Below, in pieces: positions 1 to 7,808 of a stretch of 50,440 bases of DNA. The notes under the pieces were generated by a model. The model did not search any database, had not been told where the DNA came from, and saw only the letters and a program-made list of their open reading frames with translations. The translations under genes and the position numbers were made by a program. How positions within the stretch are numbered: position 1 is the first letter of the stretch; each line of letters opens with the position of its first letter. Source of the stretch: Streptomyces griseus (GTDB lineage Bacteria; Bdellovibrionota; Bdellovibrionia; Bdellovibrionales; Bdellovibrionaceae); NCBI GenBank assembly GCA_943330705.2, contig CALQIT020000013.1, forward strand, positions 1-50,440, read 5' to 3'.

Positions 1-160
1 CTTTGCCTGCACGTTGCTCAACACCCTGATCGCGCTTTTTCTGTGGATCGCAAGATTTTTTTCCAATTCGTCCAAAAGTAAGACGCTTCTCTTTGCGACA
101 TGCCTGCTGGTAACGCTCGCTCATTTGTCGCACATAATCCCATTTGCTGGCCCCTTTCAC
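1..160 (-). CDS. Transposase/integrase N-terminus, cut by window edge
   Basis: Only the first 53 codons are present; the gene runs out of the window. The GTG start at 160 has a GGAGG Shine-Dalgarno (SD) sequence at 168-172, seven bases upstream. The peptide carries the pattern SERYQQACRKEKR, then LDELEKNLAIHRKSAIRVL. This matches from memory the N-terminal helix-turn-helix of DDE transposases of the integrase (rve) type, in which a phrase of the form RYRKASRKEKxxILDEF is followed by HRKYAIRLL. The catalytic domain would lie outside the window. The outer end of the element should be between about 173 and 205, next to a damaged surface gene. Family level is uncertain. Confidence 0.6.
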   Translation of the reverse strand, partial: MKGASKWDYVRQMSERYQQACRKEKRLTFGRIGKKSCDPQKKRDQGVEQRAGK

Positions 161-201
161 CTCATCACCTCCTTGTGACTTCAAAGACTTAAGGCTAGCA
201 C

Positions 202-723
202 GTTCGGTAACATCATTTACCGGGCAATGAGCCTGGGGCTGGATATTCGGATTCTCGTTTTGGGCCGTTTCGGTAACATTTATTTCTGGGCAATGCGACT
301 GGTGGACTCATCGGCCATCATGAGGGCAGTCTTACTAATTCCTACTATGCTCACCTATTAAATACGACCATCAATTCAGGTGGAAATTATTTCGGTGGAC
401 TTGTCGGCTGGAATCTAAATGGTGGGTCGGTGGTAAATTCTTTCAGTGACACCAATGTTCAAGGAAATAATGGTGGTACTGTGGGAATTTTGATTGGTGC
501 AAGTTCGTCTACTATCACAAATTCCTACTATGCCAACAATAGAAGCTGTGTCAATTTAGGCGGTGCCTGTTTGGCCTATGGATCAGGCATTGATCTTGTC
601 GCTAATCCAAATGGTTTTTTTCTTAAAGCAAATAGCCCACTCTCGTCTTGGGATTTTAATAGTGTTTGGCTAGAAAGACCTAACGACTATCCCATCTTAA
701 AATACCTGGATGGAAAGATGTAG
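202..723 (+). pseudogene. Broken GLUG-repeat surface protein, C-terminal remnant
   Basis: From 289 the frame reads GNATGGLIGHHEGSLTNSYY, then GGLVGWNLNGGSVVNSFSD and GGTVGILIGASSSTITNSYY. These are repeats of the GLUG type (GGLVGxNxGxIxNSY) found in large secreted adhesins. The C-terminus ends with WDFNSVWLERPNDYPILKYL, a usual ending for such proteins. Frame 1 is closed by TAA at 274-276. Upstream repeat-like text (SVTSFTG near 205, SVTFISG near 270) lies in another frame, each time just before GGGCAATG. The gene therefore has no usable start and looks truncated at its 5' side, next to the transposase. The ATG-like position at 430 is internal to a repeat and not a real start. Confidence 0.6.
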
Positions 724-725
724 CA

Positions 726-1661
726 TTAGGCATGGCCTTCTTGTGGTCGGGCTTGGTTGTGCAACGCTGCCAGTTTTGAAATATAGTCCTTAAGGGCTAC
801 ATTTTCTTGTTTGAAAATATTGATTTGGGTTAGAGCCTGTTGCAAATGACTGTTGTAGTCTTGGCATTCTGCGGATTTTCGATCCAAAGCAATTTTTAGC
901 TCGATTAATTTTTTCTCTGCAACTGCGGTTAAATTTTGTACCAGATTTTGTTGCTGATCCGAGTAATCTTGAAATTCTGTTAGCGAATTCGAGATACTTT
1001 CAATTTCATTTACCTTAGCAGCAATTTCATTCTTTAAATATTGAATATCAGAGTCCCTTTCGTCAACCGCCAGGACGTGTTCCTGAGCTTTAGCAATCAG
1101 CTCAATTTTTTCTTTTTGCCAACTTTGACTTTCTAAATGGTAATTCTCTTTTGCCTTATTAAGTTCTAAGCGCATCTCAGTGGTTAAGGCGTGGGCCAAA
1201 TCTGCTTCATGGGATAGGCCTTTGTTCTTATCAGTTAAAAAAGCATTGTGCTTTTTTTCTTCACCCAGAATTTGATTGGACTTAGCGCGGATTTCTTCGA
1301 TTTCAAACTGGAGTTTTAAATTTAACTCTAGTGATTTTGCAAGATCTGAAGAAAGCTTTGAATTATTTTGTCTTTCTCCGTCTAGTTGCTCTGCTAGTCT
1401 CTGATTTTGCGTAGAGCTTTGCGTGTCAAAGTTTGTGAAACTCAAGGACTCTAGGGATTTGATTTTATCTTGAATGTCTTGCTGCGCTTGTTTGAGTTCT
1501 TGGTGGGATCTTCTCAATTGATTTTGCATTTTGTCCAACCTATCTTGCGAACGATCGGGCGCAGTGGCCTCTGACCGTAGGCTAAGTTCTTGTAGTTTGC
1601 CGCAGATTTCGTCGAAAAGCTTTTCATGATCTTGTGATGTCGTATTGTTTTCCAAGTCCAT
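726..1661 (-). CDS. Coiled-coil protein of unknown function
   Basis: A 311-residue cytoplasmic protein without signal peptide or membrane segment. Almost the whole length from about residue 40 to 290 is Q/E/K/L-rich with heptad-like spacing, suggesting one long coiled coil. It resembles other structural coiled-coil proteins only in composition, so no function can be named. It is convergent with the GLUG remnant (two bases apart) and divergent from the YkgJ-like gene, from which it is separated by about 80 bases that must hold both promoters. Confidence 0.75.
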   Translation of the reverse strand: MDLENNTTSQDHEKLFDEICGKLQELSLRSEATAPDRSQDRLDKMQNQLRRSHQELKQAQQDIQDKIKSLESLSFTNFDTQSSTQNQRLAEQLDGERQNNSKLSSDLAKSLELNLKLQFEIEEIRAKSNQILGEEKKHNAFLTDKNKGLSHEADLAHALTTEMRLELNKAKENYHLESQSWQKEKIELIAKAQEHVLAVDERDSDIQYLKNEIAAKVNEIESISNSLTEFQDYSDQQQNLVQNLTAVAEKKLIELKIALDRKSAECQDYNSHLQQALTQINIFKQENVALKDYISKLAALHNQARPQEGHA

Positions 1662-1742
1662 AGTTTGAAATATTAAGCTAGTACGACCGTCGTGGTCATC
1701 AGGGAATTGATATTTCTTTGTCTTGGCTTTAGTCTAGTAAGT

Positions 1743-2117
1743 ATGAAAATTGATAAAGACAAGCCGTGGACGTGGATCAAGTACAAAGAGGGGATGTGTT
1801 CCGGCTGCTGGGGCTCTTGTTGTACGATGCCAGTTGAGATTGGGGCTGCGGATTTAGTTCGGTTGGGAATCGCAAGCAGTGACGAGGTCGAAATTTCGCG
1901 CAAGAAAGTTGCAAAAAAATTAATCAAAAAAGGTGTTGTCTCTAGTTACCGCGAAGCCACTGATCTCTATATGTTGGTGCAAAGGTCAAATGGTGACTGC
2001 TACTATTTGGACAGCAAAACCCGCCTTTGCACCGTCTATGAACTACGCCCAGGGGTTTGTCGCGAGTTTCCAGGGGTAGGCCCGCGCCCTGGCTTTTGCC
2101 CTCAGCGAAAGAAGTAA
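1743..2117 (+). CDS. YkgJ-type zinc/iron-chelating cysteine-cluster protein
   Basis: The protein of 124 residues has the cysteine signature of the YkgJ/CxxCxxCC family: CSGCWGSCC near the start (metal ligands), then DCYYLDSKTRLCTVYELRPGVCREFP and a final FC. These proteins bind Zn or Fe and are otherwise poorly characterised. The open frame extends upstream to a GTG at 1692, but the extension is a hydrophobic 17-residue stretch unlike the family, so ATG 1743 is chosen (neither start has a strong SD). Stands alone between unrelated genes. Confidence 0.75.
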   Translation: MKIDKDKPWTWIKYKEGMCSGCWGSCCTMPVEIGAADLVRLGIASSDEVEISRKKVAKKLIKKGVVSSYREATDLYMLVQRSNGDCYYLDSKTRLCTVYELRPGVCREFPGVGPRPGFCPQRKK

Positions 2118-2223
2118 TGCCCAATCTCAATATGATACACAATTTGAGTGATCAAAACATGGACAGCGATAGAACAAGATTTGTCCCGCCCAATTTAGGG
2201 GCAATTCTGCTGTGACCTCAAGC

Positions 2224-2239
2224 TGGCATAGACCCTGCT
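2224..2239 (+). promoter_or_regulatory. Possible sigma-54 (-24/-12) promoter
   Basis: TGGCATAGACCCTGCT has the GG and GC doublets 12 bases apart, as in the RpoN consensus TGGCAC-N5-TTGCW. It differs from the consensus at the C of TGGCAC and the first T of TTGC. Transcription would start near 2250, just before the SD of the gene at 2264. A 7-bp inverted repeat (CCTGCTA 2234-2240, TAGCAGG 2249-2255) overlaps it and reaches the SD. Single-site match, so it could be chance. Confidence 0.3.
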
Positions 2240-2263
2240 ATCCATTAGTAGCAGGAGGGTCTC

Positions 2264-3352
2264 ATGTTCAATCAGTTTCAAGACAAATTGAATATTGTGT
2301 TCATCGCAGCGTCGATGGGACTTCTCGCATTGGTAGTAAAAGTTCAATTCAGGACAGTCGAGCCCAGCTTCGGCGAAGAAAAATCCTTCGTCTACGAGAT
2401 GCCAAGACCAAAATCATTTTCCCAAGAGTTAGATCTTTCACAGCGTGGTATCCAACGCGAAGTAACCCTAAGGGGGATACCAAAAATTGCGATTCCAGGC
2501 TCAAGAGTCGCGGGTCCTGCCGGTCCGGCTACCCCTGTCGCAAAAACAGATACTGCGAAAAAGCTAGCTTCAGGTAAGGCCGTCGCTAAAGCTGCCGAGG
2601 AATCACGAGGTCCGATATTTACAAGTGACGTCGTCAATACCGACCGTGAAGCAACCCTTTCGGAATCTGATTCGGGATTAGCAAAAAGCCCCAATGTTGT
2701 TCCGGCAATTGCCACTGGGGCTCCGAATGCCCTCCAGGTGAATTCTGAGCCAAAAGGGAAAAAACAAAGCGAAGAGCCAAAACTGAGTTTTGCGGAATGG
2801 AGAAATATTCTGTTAACAAAGCCAACTCAGCAGTCTGCTTACGAGCTCATTAAGGCCTACCGCCAGGGCGACTTGGACGCTGAATCTTATTACAAAATCG
2901 TTTCTGAGCTTTTAAATAATTCAGGCGCTGAGCAAGAGGAAGTTGCTTTATATATGCTATCGTCGGATTCCAGTGGCAGGGCTTTTGCCTTAATGGTGGC
3001 TGAATTGCCAACCCTGAGAGAAACAATTAGGCCACGCATTAAATCGATCCTTGATGACTACGCTGAACCCACTAAATTCAGCGGTTTAGCAAAAGCGCTT
3101 TATACGAAAGAGGTTTTGGTTGTCAAAGAAGCCCTTCGCTTGGTGACTTTGGCGATTCAGCATCAGGATAGCAAAGTACAAACTAATAGCGGACGCGAAA
3201 CCCGTGGTATTGCTTCTCCGGTTGTGGATCAAGCGCTATTTCTGCAGTTCTTACCCGGACTGCAGCGAATTGCAGTTCTTGCAGATGTAAGCATCGGCAA
3301 AGAAGCGCAAAGCCTGACTGACAAAATTAAGTTGCTGCAAGGAAAGAAGTAA
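2264..3352 (+). CDS. Single-membrane-anchor protein, unknown
   Basis: A 362-residue protein with one N-terminal hydrophobic segment (about residues 10-27, LNIVFIAASMGLLALVVKV) that should anchor it in the inner membrane. A low-complexity Ala/Pro/Lys/Thr linker follows (about 80-165), then a helical C-terminal half (170-360) with repeats of helical hairpin character. The SD GGAGGG at 2253-2258 fits the ATG. No family recognised. It precedes a beta-barrel-like protein by 18 bases and is probably co-transcribed, which suggests an envelope role (inference). Confidence 0.75.
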   Translation: MFNQFQDKLNIVFIAASMGLLALVVKVQFRTVEPSFGEEKSFVYEMPRPKSFSQELDLSQRGIQREVTLRGIPKIAIPGSRVAGPAGPATPVAKTDTAKKLASGKAVAKAAEESRGPIFTSDVVNTDREATLSESDSGLAKSPNVVPAIATGAPNALQVNSEPKGKKQSEEPKLSFAEWRNILLTKPTQQSAYELIKAYRQGDLDAESYYKIVSELLNNSGAEQEEVALYMLSSDSSGRAFALMVAELPTLRETIRPRIKSILDDYAEPTKFSGLAKALYTKEVLVVKEALRLVTLAIQHQDSKVQTNSGRETRGIASPVVDQALFLQFLPGLQRIAVLADVSIGKEAQSLTDKIKLLQGKK

Positions 3353-3370
3353 TTCATTCTCTGTTCGGGA

Positions 3371-4099
3371 ATGAATTCAATTTTATCTATTATTTTTACT
3401 ATTTTATGCTGTGGCTTGGCCCAAGCGAAACTGGATATCCCAAAGGGTCTTAGCAAAAGCGACCGCAGGATTGCACTCGAGACTTTGGGATTAAGTACCT
3501 CTTTTAAAGTTCTCGGAAACCCATTTCCGTTAGGCGGTTTTTCGGGGCTTGAAATCGGGATTTCAAGTGAAGTCATTCCAACTGCTGAAATCGGAAGTCT
3601 GGGATCTAAAGCGACCACCCAGGGTGAAACAAGTTATAGTGTTTTGACCTTGGGGAAAGGTCTTTACAATAATTTTGATATCTTTGTGCAGATGGCCCCC
3701 TTTTCGCAGCAGGAAGACATCCGTAGCTTTGGTGGACAGCTTCGCTGGGGGTTTTATCAGGCAACCTACATGCCTGCGCACATTGCCTTTGTCGCCCATG
3801 CAAATAGTGTTAGTTTTCAAAATGAAATCAATATCAGCTCAACCGGCTACGATTTAGTCGGTGGTTTTACGGTTGATGATGTCACCCTTTACATTGGTGC
3901 AGGAATGGTAATTTCCCGAGGGCTTTTTATTGGCGGCACCGGCGGCATCACCGACACTGGACAAAAAGAAAGCGAAACGGTTTCTGATTCGCATTTTATT
4001 TCCGGTATTGACCTTCGCTTTAATAATGCTTTTTTGGCATTGGAACTAGATCGTTATACGGAATCGATCTATAGCGCCAAACTAGGTTTGCGTTTTTAG
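3371..4099 (+). CDS. Exported, possibly outer-membrane beta-barrel protein
   Basis: A 242-residue protein with a clear signal peptide (MNSILSIIFTILCCGLAQA, cleavage likely after AQA). The mature part is rich in glycine and alternating hydrophobic/polar residues, ends in aromatic-containing strands and terminates with LGLRF, a C-terminal phenylalanine typical of outer-membrane barrels. No catalytic motif is visible. Likely an operon with the membrane-anchored protein upstream. Convergent with rfaE2, with only 15 bases between the stop codons and no clear terminator. Confidence 0.7.
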   Translation: MNSILSIIFTILCCGLAQAKLDIPKGLSKSDRRIALETLGLSTSFKVLGNPFPLGGFSGLEIGISSEVIPTAEIGSLGSKATTQGETSYSVLTLGKGLYNNFDIFVQMAPFSQQEDIRSFGGQLRWGFYQATYMPAHIAFVAHANSVSFQNEINISSTGYDLVGGFTVDDVTLYIGAGMVISRGLFIGGTGGITDTGQKESETVSDSHFISGIDLRFNNAFLALELDRYTESIYSAKLGLRF

Positions 4100-4114
4100 C
4101 GCGGAGTTAATTTT

Positions 4115-4579
4115 TCAGGATTTCGATTTTTCGATAAGTTTAGTCGTGGATTTTCCTTCAACAAATTGTAGCGATTTGACCTGGCCGCCGCGGCCTAGAA
4201 CAAACGATGCACCGATGATTTGATCAATTTTCCAGTCGCCGCCTTTGACTAAGATTTCAGGGATTACCTGGTGAATTAGCTCTTCCGGGGTCTCTTGAGA
4301 AAAAATAACAGCGAAATCGACAGCGGCTAAAGCTGCTAAAATTTCTGCCCGGTCATTTTCATTTTGAATCGGTCGGCTTGGTCCCTTTAAGTGTTGAACG
4401 CTTGAGTCACTATTGACGCCAACAACAAGCACGTCACCTAGGGCCTTGGCCTCTTGCAAATAACGAATATGCCCAACATGAAGTAAATCAAAACAGCCAT
4501 TGGTAAAGACGATTTTTTTTCCGTCGCGAATTTGCGCCAAAGTCGATTGAATCGTGGAAAATTGGCAAACTTGTCCCAC
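4115..4579 (-). CDS. rfaE2: D-glycero-beta-D-manno-heptose 1-phosphate adenylyltransferase
   Basis: Transfers AMP from ATP to heptose-1-phosphate in the ADP-heptose pathway for the lipopolysaccharide core (cytoplasm). The nucleotidyltransferase signature TNGCFDLLHVGHIRYL is at residues 26-41, with the HxGH motif for catalysis. VNSDSSVQHLKGPSRPI, ERAEILAAL-like and VKGGDW follow, as in the RfaE C-terminal domain. The kinase half (RfaE domain I) is absent, so this is the stand-alone form (154 residues, usual for that form). The start is a GTG, two bases after the stop of the RDD gene, so translation is probably coupled. Last gene of the prmA-rsmE-RDD operon. Confidence 0.9.
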   Translation of the reverse strand: MGQVCQFSTIQSTLAQIRDGKKIVFTNGCFDLLHVGHIRYLQEAKALGDVLVVGVNSDSSVQHLKGPSRPIQNENDRAEILAALAAVDFAVIFSQETPEELIHQVIPEILVKGGDWKIDQIIGASFVLGRGGQVKSLQFVEGKSTTKLIEKSKS

Positions 4580-4581
4580 CC

Positions 4582-5301
4582 CTAGGTCCGTTTTACAAGC
4601 TCAAGGCCGGTCATTTTCCCCAGAATATCTCGATCAAAAAGAACTGATAAAAACGGAAAAAGCACAAAGCCAGTCGCAACAACTAAGATCGAACGCAAGG
4701 CAACTTTCAGCTGATAGCCAGCTGATCCAAATTGCTCAGGTAAACCAACTCGCTGGTCAAAAACCCATTCGCCGGGTGTGCTGCCCATAAAAATTCGGCT
4801 GGTGACCATGTAAATCCAAGCAAAGCCAACCAACAAGGTGGCTAATGAAAGATAAACCATTCCATCTTGATCTGGATTTATAAGATTTCCAGAAAGATCA
4901 ATTTTGGTAATCATCAAAAGGGAAATGAGTGCGGTTAAAACAAGAGCTGCCAATAGCATAGTATCTAAAAGAAACGCCGGAAGCTCCCAGCTTGAAGCTT
5001 TCCATTTTGCAGTTTGTTTTGCAGGTAGAGCTATCTGTTTCTTTCGATCATCTTTGAAATTTAACTTACGACGATCGCTCAAGGTGCGAAGAATTTCGTC
5101 GACCGAAGACTTATGAATTCGTTCTTCTGTATTTAAATTTTTTCGTGGTAACGGAGTTTCTAGCATTTCAAGGCTTGCGGACTTGGAAACAAGAATGTCA
5201 TCCAGACCTTTGTCGGCCTTGAGTGGCTGCTTGTTCTTTTTATGAAATCCCAGACCTTCAGTCAGGGGTTTAAACTGAAACTCATCGACGGGCTCCATCA
5301 T
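4582..5301 (-). CDS. RDD-family membrane protein
   Basis: A 239-residue protein with a charged cytoplasmic N-terminal region (1-110) and three or four membrane segments (about 112-135, 145-165, 200-225). The RDD-family phrase GSTPGEWVFDQRVGL lies between them, and the protein ends in LVKRT. Members are proposed transporters or have unknown roles. The start overlaps the rsmE stop by four bases (ATGA) and the stop abuts rfaE2, so it sits inside a tight four-gene operon. The long soluble N-terminal extension is not typical of small RDD proteins. Confidence 0.8.
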   Translation of the reverse strand: MMEPVDEFQFKPLTEGLGFHKKNKQPLKADKGLDDILVSKSASLEMLETPLPRKNLNTEERIHKSSVDEILRTLSDRRKLNFKDDRKKQIALPAKQTAKWKASSWELPAFLLDTMLLAALVLTALISLLMITKIDLSGNLINPDQDGMVYLSLATLLVGFAWIYMVTSRIFMGSTPGEWVFDQRVGLPEQFGSAGYQLKVALRSILVVATGFVLFPFLSVLFDRDILGKMTGLELVKRT

Positions 5302-6068
5302 GAGGTTCCTCCTGATCGCATTAAATCGAACTCATACTTTAGGATAGCTAATAAAGTGATGCAAGCCGTTTCAACTCTCAGGACCTGCTCGCCCAGGCTA
5401 ATACTTTCAAGTCCCCAGTTTTTAAATAGCTGGACTTCAGTCTGGGAAAATCCACCTTCACTGCCCACAAACACCCAGATCTCCTCAGGTTTTTCTAGGC
5501 CTAGAGAGGGTTTTAAACAATCCTTCAATCCTTGGGTCGAGGCCCCTTCATATGCAAATAGACCCAGCTGTCGTTGATCTGGGTTAAAAATACTGCGAAT
5601 TTCAGCCAAGTCGATGGGCTTGGCTATCAGCATCAAATCCCCGCGGCCGCACTGTTGGGTCGCCGATTTAACGATTTTTTCCCATCGATCAAGTTTTCCG
5701 GCGGGAAGGGAGTTGGCTTTGCGAATGAAGCTCTGCTCAGAAAAAAACGGTTGAATGCGAGTTACGCCCATTTCAACAGCTTTTTCCACAATGGCGTCCA
5801 TAACGTGGTAGCGACAGATTGATAAGGCTAGGACCAGGTAAGGTTTTTTTAGCGGCGGTAGTTGTCGAACTTCCAAACGTCGGGCTTGCGCCCTTTTTTT
5901 TCCAACCTGTGTGACCTCGACAAGATAGGCCTGTTGATTTCCAGTGAGGACCTCAAACTTCGATCCGACCTCTTGCCGGCAAACATCGAAAATATGATGA
6001 AAGACCTCGTCTGAAAAGTCGACCTGGTCGGCGGAAATAGCTTGTGCAGGAACCCAATAGCGTCGCAT
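5298..6068 (-). CDS. rsmE: 16S rRNA (uracil1498-N3)-methyltransferase
   Basis: Methylates U1498 in helix 44 of 16S rRNA using S-adenosylmethionine (SAM). SPOUT-fold signatures are visible: VEKAVEMGVTRIQPFFSEQS, KIVKSATQQCGRGDL and the knot region WVFVGSEGGFSQTEV followed by SLGEQVLRVETACITLLAIL. The length of 256 is close to the family value of about 245. The ATG overlaps the prmA stop by one base and its own stop overlaps the RDD start by four, so all are translated as one operon, a common prmA-rsmE arrangement. Confidence 0.93.
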   Translation of the reverse strand: MRRYWVPAQAISADQVDFSDEVFHHIFDVCRQEVGSKFEVLTGNQQAYLVEVTQVGKKRAQARRLEVRQLPPLKKPYLVLALSICRYHVMDAIVEKAVEMGVTRIQPFFSEQSFIRKANSLPAGKLDRWEKIVKSATQQCGRGDLMLIAKPIDLAEIRSIFNPDQRQLGLFAYEGASTQGLKDCLKPSLGLEKPEEIWVFVGSEGGFSQTEVQLFKNWGLESISLGEQVLRVETACITLLAILKYEFDLMRSGGTS

Positions 6069-6961
6069 CAGAGTTCACTTCTTAGCCAGTAGCCGACCCA
6101 TTCGTCATCTTCCAGGCGGCGAACGACAACTAGACCCGAGTTCTCGATAAACTTTCTGAAAAAAAGATCTTCTCGTTCAAGTAGAATTCCAGTTAGAAAA
6201 ATATCTCCTCCTGGTTTTAGAATGCGCAGAAGTTCACTCTTGAGTTGAATAAGAACACCATCAATTATATTTGCCACTACAAAATCAAACTGTTCATGAA
6301 TTGATTCCAAAGGGGTATCAACGATGTCGACCTTGTCGGCCTTGTTGTGTAAAATATTTTCCCTAGCCACACGGCGGGCCTCTGGATCGATTTCGACACC
6401 TAGGATTCTGGAAATTCCCTCTTGATGCGCCATTATCGCCAAAATGGCAGTCCCGGTTCCAACGTCAATTAACGACTTCGTGGCTTTATTTTTGGCTGAT
6501 CGTCCAAGTTTATAAACAAAATAGGATGCCATGCGGGTAGTGGCATGAGTCCCAGTGCCAAAGGCCATTCCGGGATCGATAAAAATTGGATTTTCGGCCT
6601 GGGCCGGGACTTGATGCCAGGTTGGAACAATCCAAAAAGGCCCAATAAGCTGAAATGGCACAAATCCTTTTTTCCATTCTTCAAGCCAATCCTTGTTTTG
6701 CTCTTCATTAATTTCCCAATTGATAGAGGGAACCCATTCTTTCAGCTTCGCAAAGAAACTAGAGCTTGGTGGGTCACTAAAAAAAATATCCATGTCATGG
6801 GATTTTTTATGCACGATTTCTGGTTCATAGGTCAGATCGGGCTGGGAAAAGGCGAGGACCTCTGTGACTCCGGTGGCTCCACAGTCAAAACTATGTCCAG
6901 TCACCATGTCTTCCATATTGGCAGGGATCGAAAAAAGACGAACTCTAAAGTAAGAACTCAT
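6068..6961 (-). CDS. prmA: Ribosomal protein L11 methyltransferase
   Basis: Trimethylates lysines and the N-terminus of ribosomal protein L11. The C-terminal SAM-binding Rossmann domain shows FIDPGMAFGTGTHATTRM (a strong PrmA signature), LIDVGTGTAILAIMA (SAM glycine-rich loop), GVEIDPEA and VVANIIDGVLIQL (catalytic N-x-x-x/NI[ILV] loop). The N-terminal L11-recognition half is present. The total of 297 residues is normal. First gene of the operon running to rfaE2; about 65 bases upstream are free for the promoter. Confidence 0.93.
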   Translation of the reverse strand: MSSYFRVRLFSIPANMEDMVTGHSFDCGATGVTEVLAFSQPDLTYEPEIVHKKSHDMDIFFSDPPSSSFFAKLKEWVPSINWEINEEQNKDWLEEWKKGFVPFQLIGPFWIVPTWHQVPAQAENPIFIDPGMAFGTGTHATTRMASYFVYKLGRSAKNKATKSLIDVGTGTAILAIMAHQEGISRILGVEIDPEARRVARENILHNKADKVDIVDTPLESIHEQFDFVVANIIDGVLIQLKSELLRILKPGGDIFLTGILLEREDLFFRKFIENSGLVVVRRLEDDEWVGYWLRSEL

Positions 6962-7026
6962 CGCAACTAATTATCAGACCATCCTTTATTGTCAACGCTG
7001 TTTACAGCAGCTGGCCGGGTGGCTTT

Positions 7027-7452
7027 TTAGGACTCGCTTTTTTTAGCAGAATTCTTTTTCTTATCGATGTAATTGCCTTCGGTCTGAACTTGGTCGCCAT
7101 TCATTAGGCCAATTTGTTCTAGCAAAGGCTCGTTTTCTCGGGAAATCAGCTTGAACTCACGGGCGACAGCGACTCGATTGAAAACAGCAATAATTTTTAG
7201 CTGACCAACTGAGACGATGACATCACCATAGCTTTGCGTTCCGCTTGAATCTTTGATTGCCATTTTACGGACCACGGTAACAACCATGTCCTTTTTTAAG
7301 CCAGCTTCGTTACCGCCATTTAAATAGAAGTCTCTATATGTCAGTTCGGAATCAGAAAGTGGAATGTTTCGGTGCACATCAACAATGGTAATTTCACCGG
7401 CATTGGCTTGAAAAGCTAAGAAAAAAGTTAAGACTCCAAAATATTTTATCAC
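7027..7452 (-). CDS. Exported protein, probably flagellum-linked
   Basis: Starting at GTG 7452, with a GAGG motif six bases upstream, gives 141 residues. The signal peptide is VIKYFGVLTFFLAFQANA. An upstream TTG/ATG-type start at 7488 would add 12 odd residues and is not preferred. The mature domain (GEITIVDVHRNIPLSDSE, YRDFYLNGGNEAGLKKDM, VAREFKLISREN) is a small beta-rich module. It distantly recalls C-terminal domains of envelope/flagellar accessory proteins such as FlgT, but I cannot assign it. A near-perfect flagellar sigma promoter (7526-7552) points at it, and flagellin is transcribed divergently next door, so a motility or attack-phase role is inferred. The C-terminus is Lys-rich. Confidence 0.65.
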   Translation of the reverse strand: MIKYFGVLTFFLAFQANAGEITIVDVHRNIPLSDSELTYRDFYLNGGNEAGLKKDMVVTVVRKMAIKDSSGTQSYGDVIVSVGQLKIIAVFNRVAVAREFKLISRENEPLLEQIGLMNGDQVQTEGNYIDKKKNSAKKSES

Positions 7453-7525
7453 AACAACCTCGCATCCTTGTTGGTTGTGACAATCCATTGTCTTCCATCA
7501 TTGGCAGCCTTCCTGGCTAATACTC

Positions 7526-7552
7526 CTATCGGCAAAAGGGAATTGGACTTTA
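7526..7552 (-). promoter_or_regulatory. Flagellar sigma (FliA/sigma-28) promoter
   Basis: On the minus strand TAAA (7552-7549), a 15-base spacer and GCCGATAG (7533-7526) match the FliA consensus TAAA-N15-GCCGATAA at 11 of 12 positions. The transcription start would be near 7518, giving a roughly 65-base leader before the GTG at 7452. It is the best flagellar-sigma match I saw in the window. Confidence 0.7.
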
Positions 7553-7776
7553 TAGATCCCGACTTCATTCTAATGTGCTTGGCTGCCTAAAGTTAAAAAC
7601 TTGACTGGACGGGACTGATGTCGCAGTCAGAGTTTTATCGTAATATTTTGAAAACCCGACTTTCTTTGGCCTGATGTCGTGTTGAGAATTTGACGGAGCA
7701 CCCGAATAGTGAAGTGCTGGCAGACTCGGAAGTTTGCAAGCAGCCAATAAAGGCCGTTGAACAAGAATAAATCTAC

Positions 7777-7801
7777 AAGGAGGTTTCAACAAAAAGGGGA
7801 G
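7777..7801 (+). promoter_or_regulatory. fliC: Two Shine-Dalgarno sites before flagellin
   Basis: AAGGAGG at 7777-7783 is a perfect SD but has no start codon at a usable distance. GGGGAG at 7796-7801 is seven bases before ATG 7809 and is the likely working site. The upstream SD could serve as a ribosome standby site. The surrounding 7553-7808 stretch holds no gene and no convincing flagellar-sigma promoter in the flagellin direction. Confidence 0.4.
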
Positions 7802-7808
7802 TAAACCC

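Noticed and set aside
7734-7760. CTGGCAGACTCGG-TTTGCAAG as a sigma-54 flagellin promoter
   Set aside because: GG and GC doublets are 17 bases apart instead of 12.
7680-7808. CCCGAATAG near 7702 as a flagellin FliA promoter
   Set aside because: The -10 has an extra base and the -35 position does not match; too weak to call.
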